From contig NZ_VRKO01000001.1 in NCBI RefSeq assembly GCF_012271765.1, positions 1-64,000 of the forward strand: DNA of 64,000 bases, given 5' to 3'. The translations under genes were made by a program, and so were the position numbers. The stretch is from Erwinia rhapontici. Its GTDB lineage: Bacteria; Pseudomonadota; Gammaproteobacteria; Enterobacterales; Enterobacteriaceae. How positions within the stretch are numbered: the stretch's first letter is position 1; each line of letters opens with the position of its first letter. Below the pieces are notes generated by a model, which saw only the letters and a program-made list of their open reading frames with translations, was not told the DNA's origin and ran no database searches. Of the stretch, positions 31,741-42,323 are shown one piece after another.

Positions 31741-32298
31741 TCAGAAGTCCATCAGCTCCGCTTCTTTTTCGGCCAGCGCAGTATCAATTTTCTTGATAAA
31801 TACGTCAGTCATTTTCTGTACATCTTCCTGTGAACGACGATCATCGTCTTCACTGATCTCTTTGTCTTTCAGCAGTGCTTTCACTTTGTCATTCGCATCA
31901 CGACGAACGTTACGCACAGACACACGACCCTGCTCAGCTTCACCGCGCACGATTTTGATCAGGTCTTTACGACGCTCTTCGGTCAATGCTGGCAATGGAA
32001 CACGGATGTCTGTGCCTGCTGACATTGGGTTCAGACCCAGATCAGACGCCATGATCGCTTTTTCAACGGCAGCGCTGATAGAGCGGTCGAAGACGTTGAC
32101 TTTCAGCGTACGCGAATCTTCTACGGTCACACTGGCCAGCTGACGCAGCGGGGTTGAAGAACCGTAATAATCGACCATGATACCGTCGAGAATACTCGGC
32201 GATGCACGGCCGGTGCGGATTTTGCTGATATGGTTTTTGAATGCCTCGACGCATTTATCCATGCGCGTTTCTGCATCTTTCTTGATGTCGTTAATCAC
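31741..32298 (-). CDS. frr: Ribosome recycling factor
   Basis: With EF-G splits post-termination ribosomes. 185 residues, E. coli length: [20 protein letters not shown] start, [15 protein letters not shown], and C-terminal helix ending EAELMDF. The start is GTG at 32296-32298, matching the E. coli N-terminus; the frame stays open upstream to 32364 but that extension is not homologous to the family. Confidence 0.96.
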   Translation of the reverse strand: MINDIKKDAETRMDKCVEAFKNHISKIRTGRASPSILDGIMVDYYGSSTPLRQLASVTVEDSRTLKVNVFDRSISAAVEKAIMASDLGLNPMSAGTDIRVPLPALTEERRKDLIKIVRGEAEQGRVSVRNVRRDANDKVKALLKDKEISEDDDRRSQEDVQKMTDVFIKKIDTALAEKEAELMDF

Positions 32299-32426
32299 GT
32301 GGGAACCCTTGGATTCTGTTTGATCCACCAGCCTCTGGCATCGCCAGAAGCCGTTCAAATACATTTAAAGATAATCCTGACATGCAGAATATACCTTATT
32401 TTAACCCTTTTAACCGCAGACTGATA

Positions 32427-33152
32427 TTAATGCGTAATCAGTGTGCCTTCTTTTTCACCCATCACTACGCGACGCAGTGCGCCCGGCTTGTTCATATTGA
32501 ACACGCGGATTGGCAGTGAATGGTCACGCGCCAGGGTAAAGGCGGCCAGATCCATCACTTTCAGTTCTTTATCCAGCACTTCAGTATAGGTCAACTGCTC
32601 GTGCAGGACCGCATCCGGGTTCTTCACCGGGTCGGAGGAGTACACGCCATCCACTTTGGTGGCCTTCAGCACCACATCGGCTTCGATTTCAATGCCACGC
32701 AGGCAGGCTGCAGAATCTGTGGTAAAGAACGGGTTACCGGTACCGGCGGAGAAAATCACCACGCGGTTATTACGCAGCAGGCTGATGGCTTCTGCCCAGC
32801 TGTAGTTGTCACACACACCGTTCAGCGGAATAGCCGACATCAGGCGGGCGTTAACATAGGCACGGTGCAACGCATCACGCATCGCCAGGCCATTCATCAC
32901 GGTTGCCAGCATACCCATATGGTCGCCAACAACACGGTTCATACCAGCCTGAGCCAGACCAGCACCGCGGAACAGATTACCACCACCGATAACCACACCT
33001 ACCTGAATGCCCAGTTCTACCAGTTCTTTCACTTCCTGAGCCATACGATCCAGCACGCTGGCATCGATACCGAAGCCTTCAGCACCTTGCAGGGCTTCGC
33101 CACTCAGTTTTAGCAGGATACGTTGATATACGGGTTTTGCATTGGTCGCCAT
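32427..33152 (-). CDS. pyrH: UMP kinase
   Basis: Hexameric amino-acid-kinase-fold enzyme that phosphorylates UMP to UDP; inhibited by UTP and activated by GTP. Conserved [12 protein letters not shown] at the start, [12 protein letters not shown] and [13 protein letters not shown] further on. 241 residues as in E. coli. Separated from tsf by a strong terminator, so it needs its own promoter in the 33153-33270 gap. Confidence 0.97.
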   Translation of the reverse strand: MATNAKPVYQRILLKLSGEALQGAEGFGIDASVLDRMAQEVKELVELGIQVGVVIGGGNLFRGAGLAQAGMNRVVGDHMGMLATVMNGLAMRDALHRAYVNARLMSAIPLNGVCDNYSWAEAISLLRNNRVVIFSAGTGNPFFTTDSAACLRGIEIEADVVLKATKVDGVYSSDPVKNPDAVLHEQLTYTEVLDKELKVMDLAAFTLARDHSLPIRVFNMNKPGALRRVVMGEKEGTLITH

Positions 33153-33270
33153 GGTTTTTTTCCTGGAAGATATCGTCGAAAAGGGGTGTTAACTGTGTGC
33201 GGTATCATCCTAAAAGCATCAGAGAAATACTATTGGGATGAGACTGAAAATGCGCTGCCAAAAGCAGGCA

Positions 33271-33297
33271 AAAAAGAACCGCCATTTGGCGGTTCTT
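33271..33297 (-). terminator. Terminator downstream of tsf
   Basis: Minus strand: 11-bp perfect stem AAGAACCGCCA / TGGCGGTTCTT around a 2-nt loop (33274-33297), followed by TTTTTT. Strong rho-independent terminator ending rpsB-tsf. Confidence 0.94.
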
Positions 33298-33306
33298 TTC
33301 GGATCA

Positions 33307-34158
33307 TTAAGACTGCTTGGACATGGCAGCAACTTCTGCCGCAAAATCTGTCTCAGCTTTCTCAATGCCTTCGCCCACTTCAAAGCGGATGAAGTTGGTC
33401 ACGTCTGCGTTTTTCTCTTTCAACAGTTGGCCCACAGTTTTGCTTGGGTCAATGACGAAAGGCTGGCCGGTCAGAGAAACTTCGCCGGTGAATTTCTTCA
33501 TACGGCCTTCAACCATTTTCTCTGCGATTTCTTTTGGCTTGCCAGACTGCATAGCGATGTCCAGCTGAACCTGGTACTCTTTCTCTACCACTTCAGCAGA
33601 CACGTCTTCAGGCTTAACGAATTCTGGTTTGCTTGCAGCAACATGCATTGCCAGCTGCTTAACCAGCTCTTCGTCAGCGCTTTTAGCCGCGATCAGAACG
33701 CCGATGCGAGCACCGTGCAGGTAGCTACCCAGTACTTCGCCTTCCAGAGTAGATACGCGACGAATGTTGATGTTTTCACCGATTTTAGCAACCAGTGCAA
33801 CGCGCTCTTCTTCGAACTGTGCTTTCAGCACTTCAACGTCAGTGATTTTGCCTGCAACAGCAGCATCCAGCACTTTGTCAGCGAAAGCCTGGAAACCAGA
33901 ATCTTTAGCAACGAAGTCAGTCTGGCAGTTAACTTCCAGAATCACTGCGTAGTTGCCGTCGATCTTAGTTTTGATCACGCCGTCAGCAGCAACGTTGCCT
34001 GCTTTCTTAGCGGCTTTGATCGCGCCAGATTTACGCATGTTCTCGATCGCCAGCTCGATGTCGCCGTTGGCTTCGGTCAGTGCTTTTTTACAATCCATCA
34101 TGCCAGCGCCAGTGCGCTCGCGCAGTTCTTTTACCAGAGCAGCGGTAATATCAGCCAT
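33307..34158 (-). CDS. tsf: Elongation factor Ts
   Basis: Nucleotide-exchange factor for EF-Tu. Begins [19 protein letters not shown], with the conserved [13 protein letters not shown] segment in the core that contacts EF-Tu; 283 residues, E. coli length. Co-transcribed with rpsB through a partial terminator at 34285. Confidence 0.98.
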   Translation of the reverse strand: MADITAALVKELRERTGAGMMDCKKALTEANGDIELAIENMRKSGAIKAAKKAGNVAADGVIKTKIDGNYAVILEVNCQTDFVAKDSGFQAFADKVLDAAVAGKITDVEVLKAQFEEERVALVAKIGENINIRRVSTLEGEVLGSYLHGARIGVLIAAKSADEELVKQLAMHVAASKPEFVKPEDVSAEVVEKEYQVQLDIAMQSGKPKEIAEKMVEGRMKKFTGEVSLTGQPFVIDPSKTVGQLLKEKNADVTNFIRFEVGEGIEKAETDFAAEVAAMSKQS

Positions 34159-34279
34159 TCTCTAATCCTCGGTTAGCTTGCATCTGCCAGCTCGCCTTGC
34201 GGCGTTCGCTTGAGATGCCTGGTCTCGGGAGAAACATTCTGCCCCGCCGATTGTGACAACCGGCAAAGCGAAGTCGAAA

Positions 34280-34306
34280 AAATAAAGGGGCCAATCAAGG
34301 CCCCTT
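34280..34306 (-). terminator. Attenuator between rpsB and tsf
   Basis: Minus strand: AAGGGGCC / GGCCCCTT stem (34285-34306, 6-nt loop) followed by TATTTTTTC. Its place between the two cotranscribed genes fits partial termination that would lower tsf relative to rpsB. Confidence 0.8.
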
Positions 34307-34357
34307 CCTTACAGATTCACATCTGATGTACAAGGGCTCTCTAAAGAGCAAGCCTTA

Positions 34358-35265
<908 letters not shown>

Positions 35266-35271
35266 GCGCGC

Positions 35272-35301
35272 TTTATACCATAAATGAGGCATTGAAGCCA
35301 A
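35272..35301 (-). promoter_or_regulatory. rpsB promoter
   Basis: Minus strand: TTGGCT (-35, 35296-35301), 18 bp, TATAAA (-10, 35272-35277), then a GCGCGCC discriminator. The GC-rich discriminator is typical of promoters repressed by ppGpp, as expected for a ribosomal protein operon. Confidence 0.75.
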
Positions 35302-35453
35302 CTGGTAGTTGCCTTATTCACCGAAATGGGCTGACTCACGTCTGCGCCGCGGTTTACGCTACAAACTACAATTGGCAGCGTCCGGGGGGACTGCTACCAT
35401 TGCAGCACTTTCTTTATTATTGTCGAAAATGACGACAAATGCGGACCTGATGA

Positions 35454-36245
35454 ATGGCTATTTCAATTAAAACCCCGGAAGAAATCCAAAAAATGCGCGT
35501 GGCTGGCCGCCTGGCCGCCGAAGTTCTTGAAATGATTGAAGCGCACGTTAAACCGGGCGTCAGCACCGGTGAACTTGATCGCCTGTGTAACGATCATATT
35601 GTGAACCAGCAGCATGCGGTTTCTGCCAGCCTGGGCTACCACGGTTTCCCTAAATCTGTATGCATATCTGTGAATGAAGTGGTGTGCCACGGTATTCCCA
35701 GCGACGAAAAAATCCTCAAAGATGGCGATATCGTCAATATCGATGTCACCGTCATTAAAGATGAATACCACGGTGATACCTCTACCATGTTCATCGTCGG
35801 TAAACCGACCATTCAGGGCGAGCGTCTGTGCCGTGTGACTCAGGAAAGCCTGTATCTGGCTCTGCGCATGATCAAACCCGGCATTCGCCTGCGTACCCTG
35901 GGCCGCGAAATTCAGAAATTTGTTGAAGCACAGGATTTTTCTGTTGTGCGTGAATATTGTGGTCACGGTATCGGTAAGGGCTTCCACGAAGAGCCACAAG
36001 TATTGCACTACGATGCCGATGACGGCGGTGTCGTCTTGCAGGCCGGTATGGCTTTCACCGTTGAGCCAATGGTCAATGCCGGTGATTACCGCATTCGCGT
36101 CATGAAAGATGGCTGGACGGTAAAAACGAAAGATCGCAGCTTGTCCGCTCAGTACGAACACACTATTGTGGTGACAGAAAACGGCTGCGAAATTATGACG
36201 CTGCGCAAAGATGACACCATTCCGGCCATTCTGGTCGCAGAATAA
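35454..36245 (+). CDS. map: Methionine aminopeptidase
   Basis: Type I metallo-aminopeptidase removing the initiator Met. The dimetal ligands are in NIDVTVIKDEYHGDTSTMF (two Asp), GHGIGKGFHEEP (His), FTVEPM (Glu), and QYEHTIVV (Glu). 263 residues (E. coli 264). ATG with GACCTGATGA upstream. Divergent from rpsB; ends before a strong terminator. Confidence 0.97.
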   Translation: MAISIKTPEEIQKMRVAGRLAAEVLEMIEAHVKPGVSTGELDRLCNDHIVNQQHAVSASLGYHGFPKSVCISVNEVVCHGIPSDEKILKDGDIVNIDVTVIKDEYHGDTSTMFIVGKPTIQGERLCRVTQESLYLALRMIKPGIRLRTLGREIQKFVEAQDFSVVREYCGHGIGKGFHEEPQVLHYDADDGGVVLQAGMAFTVEPMVNAGDYRIRVMKDGWTVKTKDRSLSAQYEHTIVVTENGCEIMTLRKDDTIPAILVAE

Positions 36246-36290
36246 TGCGTAGGGGCTGACCTTATCTTCCGGTCAACCCGGGTCAAATTT

Positions 36291-36316
36291 AAAGCCGGCG
36301 CCAGCCGGCTTTTTTA
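36291..36316 (+). terminator. Terminator downstream of map
   Basis: AAAGCCGGC / GCCGGCTTT stem (36291-36312) followed by a run of T's, in the 109-bp gap to glnD. Confidence 0.9.
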
Positions 36317-36354
36317 CGTGTTCAGTATGATCAGATCCACATTGGGGCGGTGAA

Positions 36355-39012
36355 ATGAATAAAGACGTACCTGAAGCCAGCATCCTGAAAAAACTCACCA
36401 AGGCCCCGCGCCGCTGGGAAGATGCCGAACTGAACCGCGATACGCTCAGGCATCACCTGGATGTTTTCCAGCAGCATCTCGCTGCCGCTTTTGACGCCGG
36501 GCAGGATGCAGAAAGCCTGATCGACGCCCGTACCCTCTTCATCGATCGCCTTCTCCGGCGCCTGTGGCGCTTCTTCGGATTCCCGGAAAAAGACGGCATT
36601 GCACTGGTTGCGGTCGGTGGCTACGGTCGGGGTGAACTGCATCCACTATCGGATATTGATGTCCTGATCCTCAGTCGTAAACCCCTGTCCGAGGAAGATG
36701 CCCGTCGTACCAGTGAGTTGCTGACCCTGATGTGGGACCTCAAGCTGGAAGTCGGTCACAGCGTGCGAACGCTGGAAGAGTGTTTGCTCGAAGGGTTGTC
36801 CGACCTCACCGTCTCAACCAACCTGATTGAATCGCGCATGTTGACCGGCGATCTCACGTTATTTCTTGAGATGCAGAAGAACGTCTTCAGCGATGGCTTT
36901 TGGCCGTCAGACCGCTTTTTCGCAGCAAAAATTGATGAACAACAGGTACGTCATCAACGCTATCACGGCACCAGCTACAATCTGGAACCGGACATCAAGA
37001 GCAGCCCCGGTGGCCTACGCGACATTCACACGCTGTTGTGGGTGGCACGCCGTCACTTCGGCGCGACCTCACTGGATGAAATGGTCGGTTTTGGCTTTCT
37101 GACGGAAGCCGAGCGTAACGAGTTGAACGAGTGCCAGAGCTTCCTGTGGCGCATCCGTTTTGCCCTGCACCTGACACTGACGCGCTACGACAACCGCCTG
37201 CTGTTTGATCGTCAGCTCAATGTTGCCCAACGCCTGAACTATCAGGGCGAAGGGAACGAGCCGGTTGAGCGCATGATGAAGGATTTCTTCCGTGTCACAC
37301 GCCGCGTTGGCGAGTTAAACCAGATGCTGTTACAGCTGTTTGATGAAGCCATTCTGGCGCTGCCAACCGACGAGAAACCCCGCCCGCTGGACGATGAATT
37401 CCAGCTACGCGGCACGCTGATTGATCTGCGTGATGATACGCTGTTTGCACGTCAGCCAGAGTCCATCATGCGTATGTTCTACACCATGGCGCGTACACCG
37501 AAAATTACCGGTATCTACTCCAATACGCTGCGCCATTTGCGTCACGCGCGCCGTAACCTGAAGCAGCCCCTGTGTACCATCCCAGAGGCCCGGGAGCTGT
37601 TCCTGTCGATACTGCGCCATCCAGGTGCAGTCAGCCGGGCACTGGTGCCTATGCACCGCCACAGTGTGCTGTGGGCTTATATGCCGCAGTGGAGCAACAT
37701 CGTTGGTCAGATGCAGTTTGATCTGTTCCACGCCTATACGGTCGATGAACACACCATTCGCGTACTGCAAAAGCTGGAAAGCTTTGCCGACGAACGTACA
37801 CGTCAGCAACATCCGCTGTGCGTTGAACTCTGGCCACGCCTGCCGCAGTTGGAATTACTGCTGATGGCGGCGCTGTTTCACGATATCGCCAAAGGGCGCG
37901 GCGGCGATCATTCCATTCTCGGGGCCCAGGATGCGCTGGAGTTTGCCGAGATGCACGGCCTGAACTCACGCGAGACGCAGCTGGTTGCCTGGCTTGTGCG
38001 CCATCACCTGCTGATGTCGGTCACCGCCCAGCGCCGCGATATTCAAGACCCGACGGAGATCCAGCAGTTTGCCGAGGTGATGCAGAATGAAAACCGCCTG
38101 CGTTATCTGGTGTGCCTGACCGTTGCCGATATCTGTGCCACCAATGAAACCTTATGGAACAGCTGGAAGCAGAGCCTGTTACGCGAACTGTTTTTCGCCA
38201 CAGAGAAACAGCTGCGCCGTGGAATGGAAAACAGCCCGGACCTGCGCGAACGCGTGCGCCATCATCGGCTTCAGGCGCTGGCCTTACTGCGCATGGATAA
38301 TATCGACGAAGAAGCGTTGCACAGCATCTGGGGCCGCTGCCGCGCCGACTATTTCCTGCGGCACACGCCAAACCAGCTCGCGTGGCATGCGCGTCATCTG
38401 ATGAATCACGATCTCAACCAGCCCCTGATCCTCGTTAGCCCGCAGGCGACACGCGGCGGTACCGAGATCTTTATCTGGAGCCCGGACCGCCCGTACCTGT
38501 TTGCCACTGTAGCCGGTGAGCTGGATCGTCGTAATCTAAGCGTCCATGATGCCCAGATCTTCACCAGCCGCGACGGCATGGCAATGGACACCTTTATCGT
38601 GCTGGAGCCGGATGGAAGCCCGCTGGCGACTGACCGCCATGAGATGACACGCCAGGCGCTGGAACAGGCGATCTGCCAGACCAGCTGGCAGCCTCCGCGC
38701 ACGCGCCGTCAGTCAGCTCGTTTGAAGCATTTTAATGTCGATACCGCGGTCAACTTCTTACCCACACACACTGACAGGCGAACTTATCTGGAATTAGTCG
38801 CGCTGGATCAGCCGGGATTGCTGGCGCGCGTTGGCGAAGTTTTTGCTGACCTGAACGTGTCGCTGCACGGTGCGCGCATCAGTACCATCGGTGAACGCGT
38901 CGAGGATTTGTTTATTCTCGCCAATAGCGAGCGCCGGGCATTGGATGCCGATTTGCGCCAACGGCTGCAACAACGGTTGACAGAGGCCCTTGTTCCAAAC
39001 GATAAAGTGTGA
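36355..39012 (+). CDS. glnD: Bifunctional [protein-PII] uridylyltransferase/uridylyl-removing enzyme
   Basis: Senses glutamine and (un)modifies the PII proteins GlnB/GlnK. Nucleotidyltransferase motif [19 protein letters not shown] near 80-100; the HD hydrolase motif [12 protein letters not shown] near 510; two ACT domains in the C-terminal 200 residues ([19 protein letters not shown] and [18 protein letters not shown]), which bind glutamine. 885 residues, close to the 890 of E. coli. Followed by dapD. Confidence 0.97.
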   Translation: MNKDVPEASILKKLTKAPRRWEDAELNRDTLRHHLDVFQQHLAAAFDAGQDAESLIDARTLFIDRLLRRLWRFFGFPEKDGIALVAVGGYGRGELHPLSDIDVLILSRKPLSEEDARRTSELLTLMWDLKLEVGHSVRTLEECLLEGLSDLTVSTNLIESRMLTGDLTLFLEMQKNVFSDGFWPSDRFFAAKIDEQQVRHQRYHGTSYNLEPDIKSSPGGLRDIHTLLWVARRHFGATSLDEMVGFGFLTEAERNELNECQSFLWRIRFALHLTLTRYDNRLLFDRQLNVAQRLNYQGEGNEPVERMMKDFFRVTRRVGELNQMLLQLFDEAILALPTDEKPRPLDDEFQLRGTLIDLRDDTLFARQPESIMRMFYTMARTPKITGIYSNTLRHLRHARRNLKQPLCTIPEARELFLSILRHPGAVSRALVPMHRHSVLWAYMPQWSNIVGQMQFDLFHAYTVDEHTIRVLQKLESFADERTRQQHPLCVELWPRLPQLELLLMAALFHDIAKGRGGDHSILGAQDALEFAEMHGLNSRETQLVAWLVRHHLLMSVTAQRRDIQDPTEIQQFAEVMQNENRLRYLVCLTVADICATNETLWNSWKQSLLRELFFATEKQLRRGMENSPDLRERVRHHRLQALALLRMDNIDEEALHSIWGRCRADYFLRHTPNQLAWHARHLMNHDLNQPLILVSPQATRGGTEIFIWSPDRPYLFATVAGELDRRNLSVHDAQIFTSRDGMAMDTFIVLEPDGSPLATDRHEMTRQALEQAICQTSWQPPRTRRQSARLKHFNVDTAVNFLPTHTDRRTYLELVALDQPGLLARVGEVFADLNVSLHGARISTIGERVEDLFILANSERRALDADLRQRLQQRLTEALVPNDKV

Positions 39013-39060
39013 CCCAGATTTACTTTTCATCCCTAAAGAGTGACACAGGCGTCATTGTCG

Positions 39061-39131
39061 CAGGCAGTTTGAGCGCAGACAGCGCAGCGTACTGAAGTAC
39101 GTGAGGATGGCGAGCACTGCCTGCGCTCAAA
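39061..39131. repeat. Palindromic repeat upstream of dapD
   Basis: Imperfect inverted repeat: TTTGAGCGCAG (39068-39078) against CTGCGCTCAAA (39121-39131), with further pairing inward and the central GTACTGAAGTAC (39089-39100). About 64 bp, in the 173-bp gap between glnD and dapD. It has the look of a dispersed intergenic hairpin, unlike ERIC or REP consensus. Confidence 0.7.
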
Positions 39132-39185
39132 ATGGCAAGTAAAATAGCCTGTTACACCGAACTCACTGAAATTGAGAGATCTAAT

Positions 39186-40010
39186 ATGCAACAGTTACAG
39201 AGTGTTATTGAAGCGGCCTTCGAACGCCGTGCGGACATTACCCCAGCAAACGCTGACGCCGCAACCCGCGAAGCCGTCAACCAGGTTATCGCCCAGCTGG
39301 ATAGCGGTGCCCTGCGCGTCTCTGAGAAAATCGACGGCGAATGGGTTACGCATCAGTGGTTGAAGAAAGCGGTCCTGCTCTCTTTCCGCATCAATGACAA
39401 TCAGGTAATTGATGGCGCAGAAAGCCGTTATTACGACAAAGTTCCGATGAAATTCGCTGACTACGACGAAGCACGCTTCAAAAAAGAAGGCTTCCGCGTT
39501 GTTCCACCAGCGGCAGTACGCCAGGGCGCATTCATCGCACGTAACACCGTGCTGATGCCTTCTTACGTTAACATCGGCGCTTACGTTGACGAAGGCACGA
39601 TGGTTGATACCTGGGTCACCGTAGGTTCCTGCGCGCAGATCGGTAAAAACGTTCACCTGTCTGGCGGCGTTGGCATTGGTGGCGTACTGGAGCCATTGCA
39701 GGCCAATCCAACCATCATTGAAGACAACTGCTTCATCGGTGCGCGTTCAGAAATCGTTGAAGGCGTGATCGTAGAAGAAGGTTCCGTGATTTCAATGGGC
39801 GTTTATATCGGCCAGAGCACCAAGATCTTCGACCGCGAAACCGGGGAAGTGCATTACGGCCGTGTCCCTGCGGGTTCCGTTGTCGTTTCAGGCAACCTGC
39901 CATCGAAAGACGGGACTTACAGCCTGTACTGCGCCGTTATCGTGAAAAAAGTCGATGCGAAAACGCTGAGCAAAACCGGCATCAACGAACTGCTGCGCAC
40001 TATCGATTGA
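39186..40010 (+). CDS. dapD: 2,3,4,5-tetrahydropyridine-2,6-dicarboxylate N-succinyltransferase
   Basis: Succinylates the cyclic intermediate of the lysine/diaminopimelate pathway. Left-handed beta-helix with hexapeptide repeats from about 100 to 240 ([35 protein letters not shown]). I start at ATG 39186 (MQQLQSVIE, 274 residues as in E. coli); the longer frame from 39132 runs through the hairpin repeat. Confidence 0.97.
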   Translation: MQQLQSVIEAAFERRADITPANADAATREAVNQVIAQLDSGALRVSEKIDGEWVTHQWLKKAVLLSFRINDNQVIDGAESRYYDKVPMKFADYDEARFKKEGFRVVPPAAVRQGAFIARNTVLMPSYVNIGAYVDEGTMVDTWVTVGSCAQIGKNVHLSGGVGIGGVLEPLQANPTIIEDNCFIGARSEIVEGVIVEEGSVISMGVYIGQSTKIFDRETGEVHYGRVPAGSVVVSGNLPSKDGTYSLYCAVIVKKVDAKTLSKTGINELLRTID

Positions 40011-40017
40011 TCCTCCT

Positions 40018-40061
40018 GCGGGCCACACCAGTGGTCCGCACCTTACTGTAAAGTAAGTTTT
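40018..40061 (+). terminator. stem-loops downstream of dapD
   Basis: Two consecutive hairpins: GCGGGCCAC / GTGGTCCGC (40018-40039) and CTTAC / GTAAG (40042-40057) followed by TTTTAC. Only a short T-run follows; a weak terminator at best. Confidence 0.4.
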
Positions 40062-40239
40062 ACACTCCTGCCCTGAACTACCTCTTTCACGTCACGAAAC
40101 AAGTGGTGCTATTGTGCACAATCTGCGCCATAATCCGCGCCAGAAAATACTGTATTTAAATTAAACGATCCTTTTCCGTTTCTCGGATAGCGACTACTCT
40201 GATCGCATCTGGATCGATAGTCTCTTAAAGGAAAATACC

Positions 40240-40632
40240 ATGTACGACAATCTCAAGGGTTTGGGCATCGCGACGCCGGAAGATATCGACCGTTACAGCC
40301 TGCGTCAGGAAGCCAACAATGACATCCTGAAAATCTATTTCCGTAAAGATAAAGGCGAGTTCTTTGCCAAAAGCGTGAAATTTAAATATCCGCGCCAGCG
40401 CAAAACCGTGGTAGCTGACAATGCCAGCCAGGGTTACAAAGAAGTTCAGGAAATCAGCCCGAACCTGCGCTATGTGATTGATGAACTTGACCAGATTTGC
40501 CAACGTGACCAGGTAGAAGTTGATCTGAAGCGCAAAATTCTTGATGACCTGCGTCATCTGGAGAGCGTGGTCTCCAACAAGATTGCTGAAATTGAATCAG
40601 ACCTGGATAAACTGACCCGCGGCGGTCGTTAA
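40240..40632 (+). CDS. yaeH: Conserved protein YaeH (DUF3461)
   Basis: 130-residue charged, helical, cytoplasmic protein recognised as YaeH by [25 protein letters not shown] (first 15-20 residues diagnostic) and by position near dapD and degP. No enzymatic motif and no known function. AAAGGAAAA ribosome site. E. coli's neighbours cdaR and yaeI are absent, so yaeH abuts degP tail to tail. Confidence 0.92.
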   Translation: MYDNLKGLGIATPEDIDRYSLRQEANNDILKIYFRKDKGEFFAKSVKFKYPRQRKTVVADNASQGYKEVQEISPNLRYVIDELDQICQRDQVEVDLKRKILDDLRHLESVVSNKIAEIESDLDKLTRGGR

Positions 40633-40645
40633 TTCCTTTTCTGAC

Positions 40646-40687
40646 ATAAAAAGGGGTGACCAGAATACTGGTCACCCCTTTTTTTTG
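40646..40687. terminator. Bidirectional terminator between yaeH and degP
   Basis: 13-bp perfect stem AAGGGGTGACCAG / CTGGTCACCCCTT (40651-40680, 4-nt loop) with an A-run on the left and an eight-T run on the right. Serves the convergent yaeH and degP. Confidence 0.94.
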
Positions 40688-40730
40688 TCCGGTGCCGCTC
40701 TTATTTTCGAACGGCACTTTTCAGCATAAC

Positions 40731-42176
40731 TTACTGCATCAGCAAATAAATACTGGCATCGCCACGCTGGATATTCAGCGCCAGCACTGACGGTTTGGTA
40801 TCCAGGATTTTGCGCAATTCGCCCAGATTCGCGACCGGCTGTTGGTTAACGCCTAAAATCACATCATCTTTCTTCAGGCCAACGCGCGCTGCCGCAGAAC
40901 CCGCTTTAACGCTGTCCACTTTCACACCCTTAACGCCTTTCGCATCAAAGTTGCTCAGGTCAGCCCCTTCGATACCGTTATAGATAGTGCCAGAATCGAC
41001 TTTCGCTGCGGCGCTTTGTTGCAACGCCACGTTCACTTTCATTGGCTTGCCATCCCGGATCAGGCCCAGTTCCATTTTGGTGCCAACCGGCAACGACCCC
41101 ACTTCCGCACGCAACGCAGAGAAACTGGAGATCGGCTTGTTGTTGATCGACACAATCACGTCACCGGCTTTAATGCCCGCCTGCGCCGCTGAAGACTTCG
41201 GCAATACCTGACTGACGAACGCACCGCGCTGGGCATCAACTTTCATCGCCTTCGCGAGTTCGGAGTTCAGTTCGGTGCCCATGATCCCCAGCTCACCGCG
41301 TTTCACCTGACCGAATTCAACCATCTGTGACGTCAGGTTTTTCACCATATTACTTGGGATGGCGAAGCCAATACCGATGTTGCCGCCGTCTGGCGCGAGG
41401 ATCGCCGTGTTAATCCCAATCAGCTCACCATTCAGGTTCACCAGCGCCCCCCCGGAATTACCCCGGTTAATCGCGGCATCAGTCTGGATAAAGTTTTCGT
41501 AGTTTTCCAGGTTCAGACCACTGCGGCCAAGGGCAGAGACAATACCGGAGGTAACCGTTTCCCCCAGACCATACGGGTTACCAATCGCTACCGTGTAATC
41601 GCCCACGCGCAGATTATCGGAGTCAGCAAGCTTAATCGCGGTCAGGTTTTTCGCCTCTTTCAACTGGATCAGCGCAATATCAGAACGCGGATCTTTACCA
41701 ATCACTTTTGCATCGTATTTACGACCATCGCTCAATTGAACCTGAATTTTTGTCGCATTGTCGACCACGTGGTTGTTGGTTACGACGTAGCCTTTAGCTG
41801 CATCAATCACCACACCGGAACCCAGTGCGCGGAATTTCTGCTGCTGGCTGTCAGCGCCGCCGTTGCCCTTCCCTTCCGGGCCACCTTCCTGACACATCGG
41901 CGATCCCTGGAATGGAGAACCGTCCTGACAGAATGGGGAATTATCGCCAAAGAACTGCTGGAACTGCTGAGGCATGCGCGGCGTACGTACCGTCGTGCTG
42001 CCCTCAACATTAATGCTGACAACCGAAGGCATCACTGTTTCCAGCATAGGAGCCAGACTGGGTAATGGCTGGCTTGAAGAGGAAGAGGCCGTTTCAGCAG
42101 CACTCGCCGCTAAAGGGTTTAACGCCAGCCCAAGGCTCAGAGCCAATGCGCTCAATACTAACGTGGTTTTTTTCAT
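40731..42176 (-). CDS. degP: Periplasmic serine protease/chaperone DegP (HtrA)
   Basis: Degrades misfolded envelope proteins; forms cage-like oligomers. Signal peptide 1-26 (ASA cleavage). The trypsin-like domain has His in VVTNNHVVDN, Asp in DPRSDIALIQL, and Ser in GNSGGAL. The LA loop contains a Cys pair (FCQDGSPFQGSPMC). Two PDZ domains follow, from about 280 and 385. 481 residues (E. coli 474). The ATG at 42174-42176 gives the normal signal peptide; the upstream in-frame M is not used. Under a sigma-E promoter. Confidence 0.97.
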   Translation of the reverse strand: MKKTTLVLSALALSLGLALNPLAASAAETASSSSSQPLPSLAPMLETVMPSVVSINVEGSTTVRTPRMPQQFQQFFGDNSPFCQDGSPFQGSPMCQEGGPEGKGNGGADSQQQKFRALGSGVVIDAAKGYVVTNNHVVDNATKIQVQLSDGRKYDAKVIGKDPRSDIALIQLKEAKNLTAIKLADSDNLRVGDYTVAIGNPYGLGETVTSGIVSALGRSGLNLENYENFIQTDAAINRGNSGGALVNLNGELIGINTAILAPDGGNIGIGFAIPSNMVKNLTSQMVEFGQVKRGELGIMGTELNSELAKAMKVDAQRGAFVSQVLPKSSAAQAGIKAGDVIVSINNKPISSFSALRAEVGSLPVGTKMELGLIRDGKPMKVNVALQQSAAAKVDSGTIYNGIEGADLSNFDAKGVKGVKVDSVKAGSAAARVGLKKDDVILGVNQQPVANLGELRKILDTKPSVLALNIQRGDASIYLLMQ

Positions 42177-42229
42177 TCGTCGGATTCTCAAGTGATTCTG
42201 TGGGATAACCATTGCTGTGGTTGTGAAGG

Positions 42230-42256
42230 TGAGATTAATTTTTTATCCCTAAGTTC
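42230..42256 (-). promoter_or_regulatory. Sigma-E promoter of degP
   Basis: Minus strand: GAACTT (-35, 42251-42256) and TCTCA (-10, 42230-42234) separated by 16 bp. The E. coli degP sigma-E promoter has AACTT and TCTGA at the same spacing. Lies about 55 bp before the ATG. The CpxR-type GTAAA half-site upstream (42298-42302) is single and unconvincing. Confidence 0.8.
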
Positions 42257-42323
42257 ATATTTAACCACTAAGAAAAAGTAAAAAAATATTGTTCTTCTTT
42301 ACAAATCATCACGACTGATGGAT

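Noticed and set aside
33238-34176. 312-codon plus-strand frame across tsf
   Set aside because: Antisense to tsf, Phe/Gln-rich composition typical of a reversed frame, and it runs through the tsf terminator.
35463-36161. 232-codon minus-strand frame in map
   Set aside because: Mirror of the map coding sequence with no recognisable domain.
40112-40121. Palindrome TTGTGCACAA upstream of yaeH, considered as an NtrC or CRP-type site
   Set aside because: Matches neither consensus over its full length; chance is likely.
42298-42302. GTAAA half-site upstream of degP, considered as a CpxR box
   Set aside because: No second GTAAA at the required spacing.
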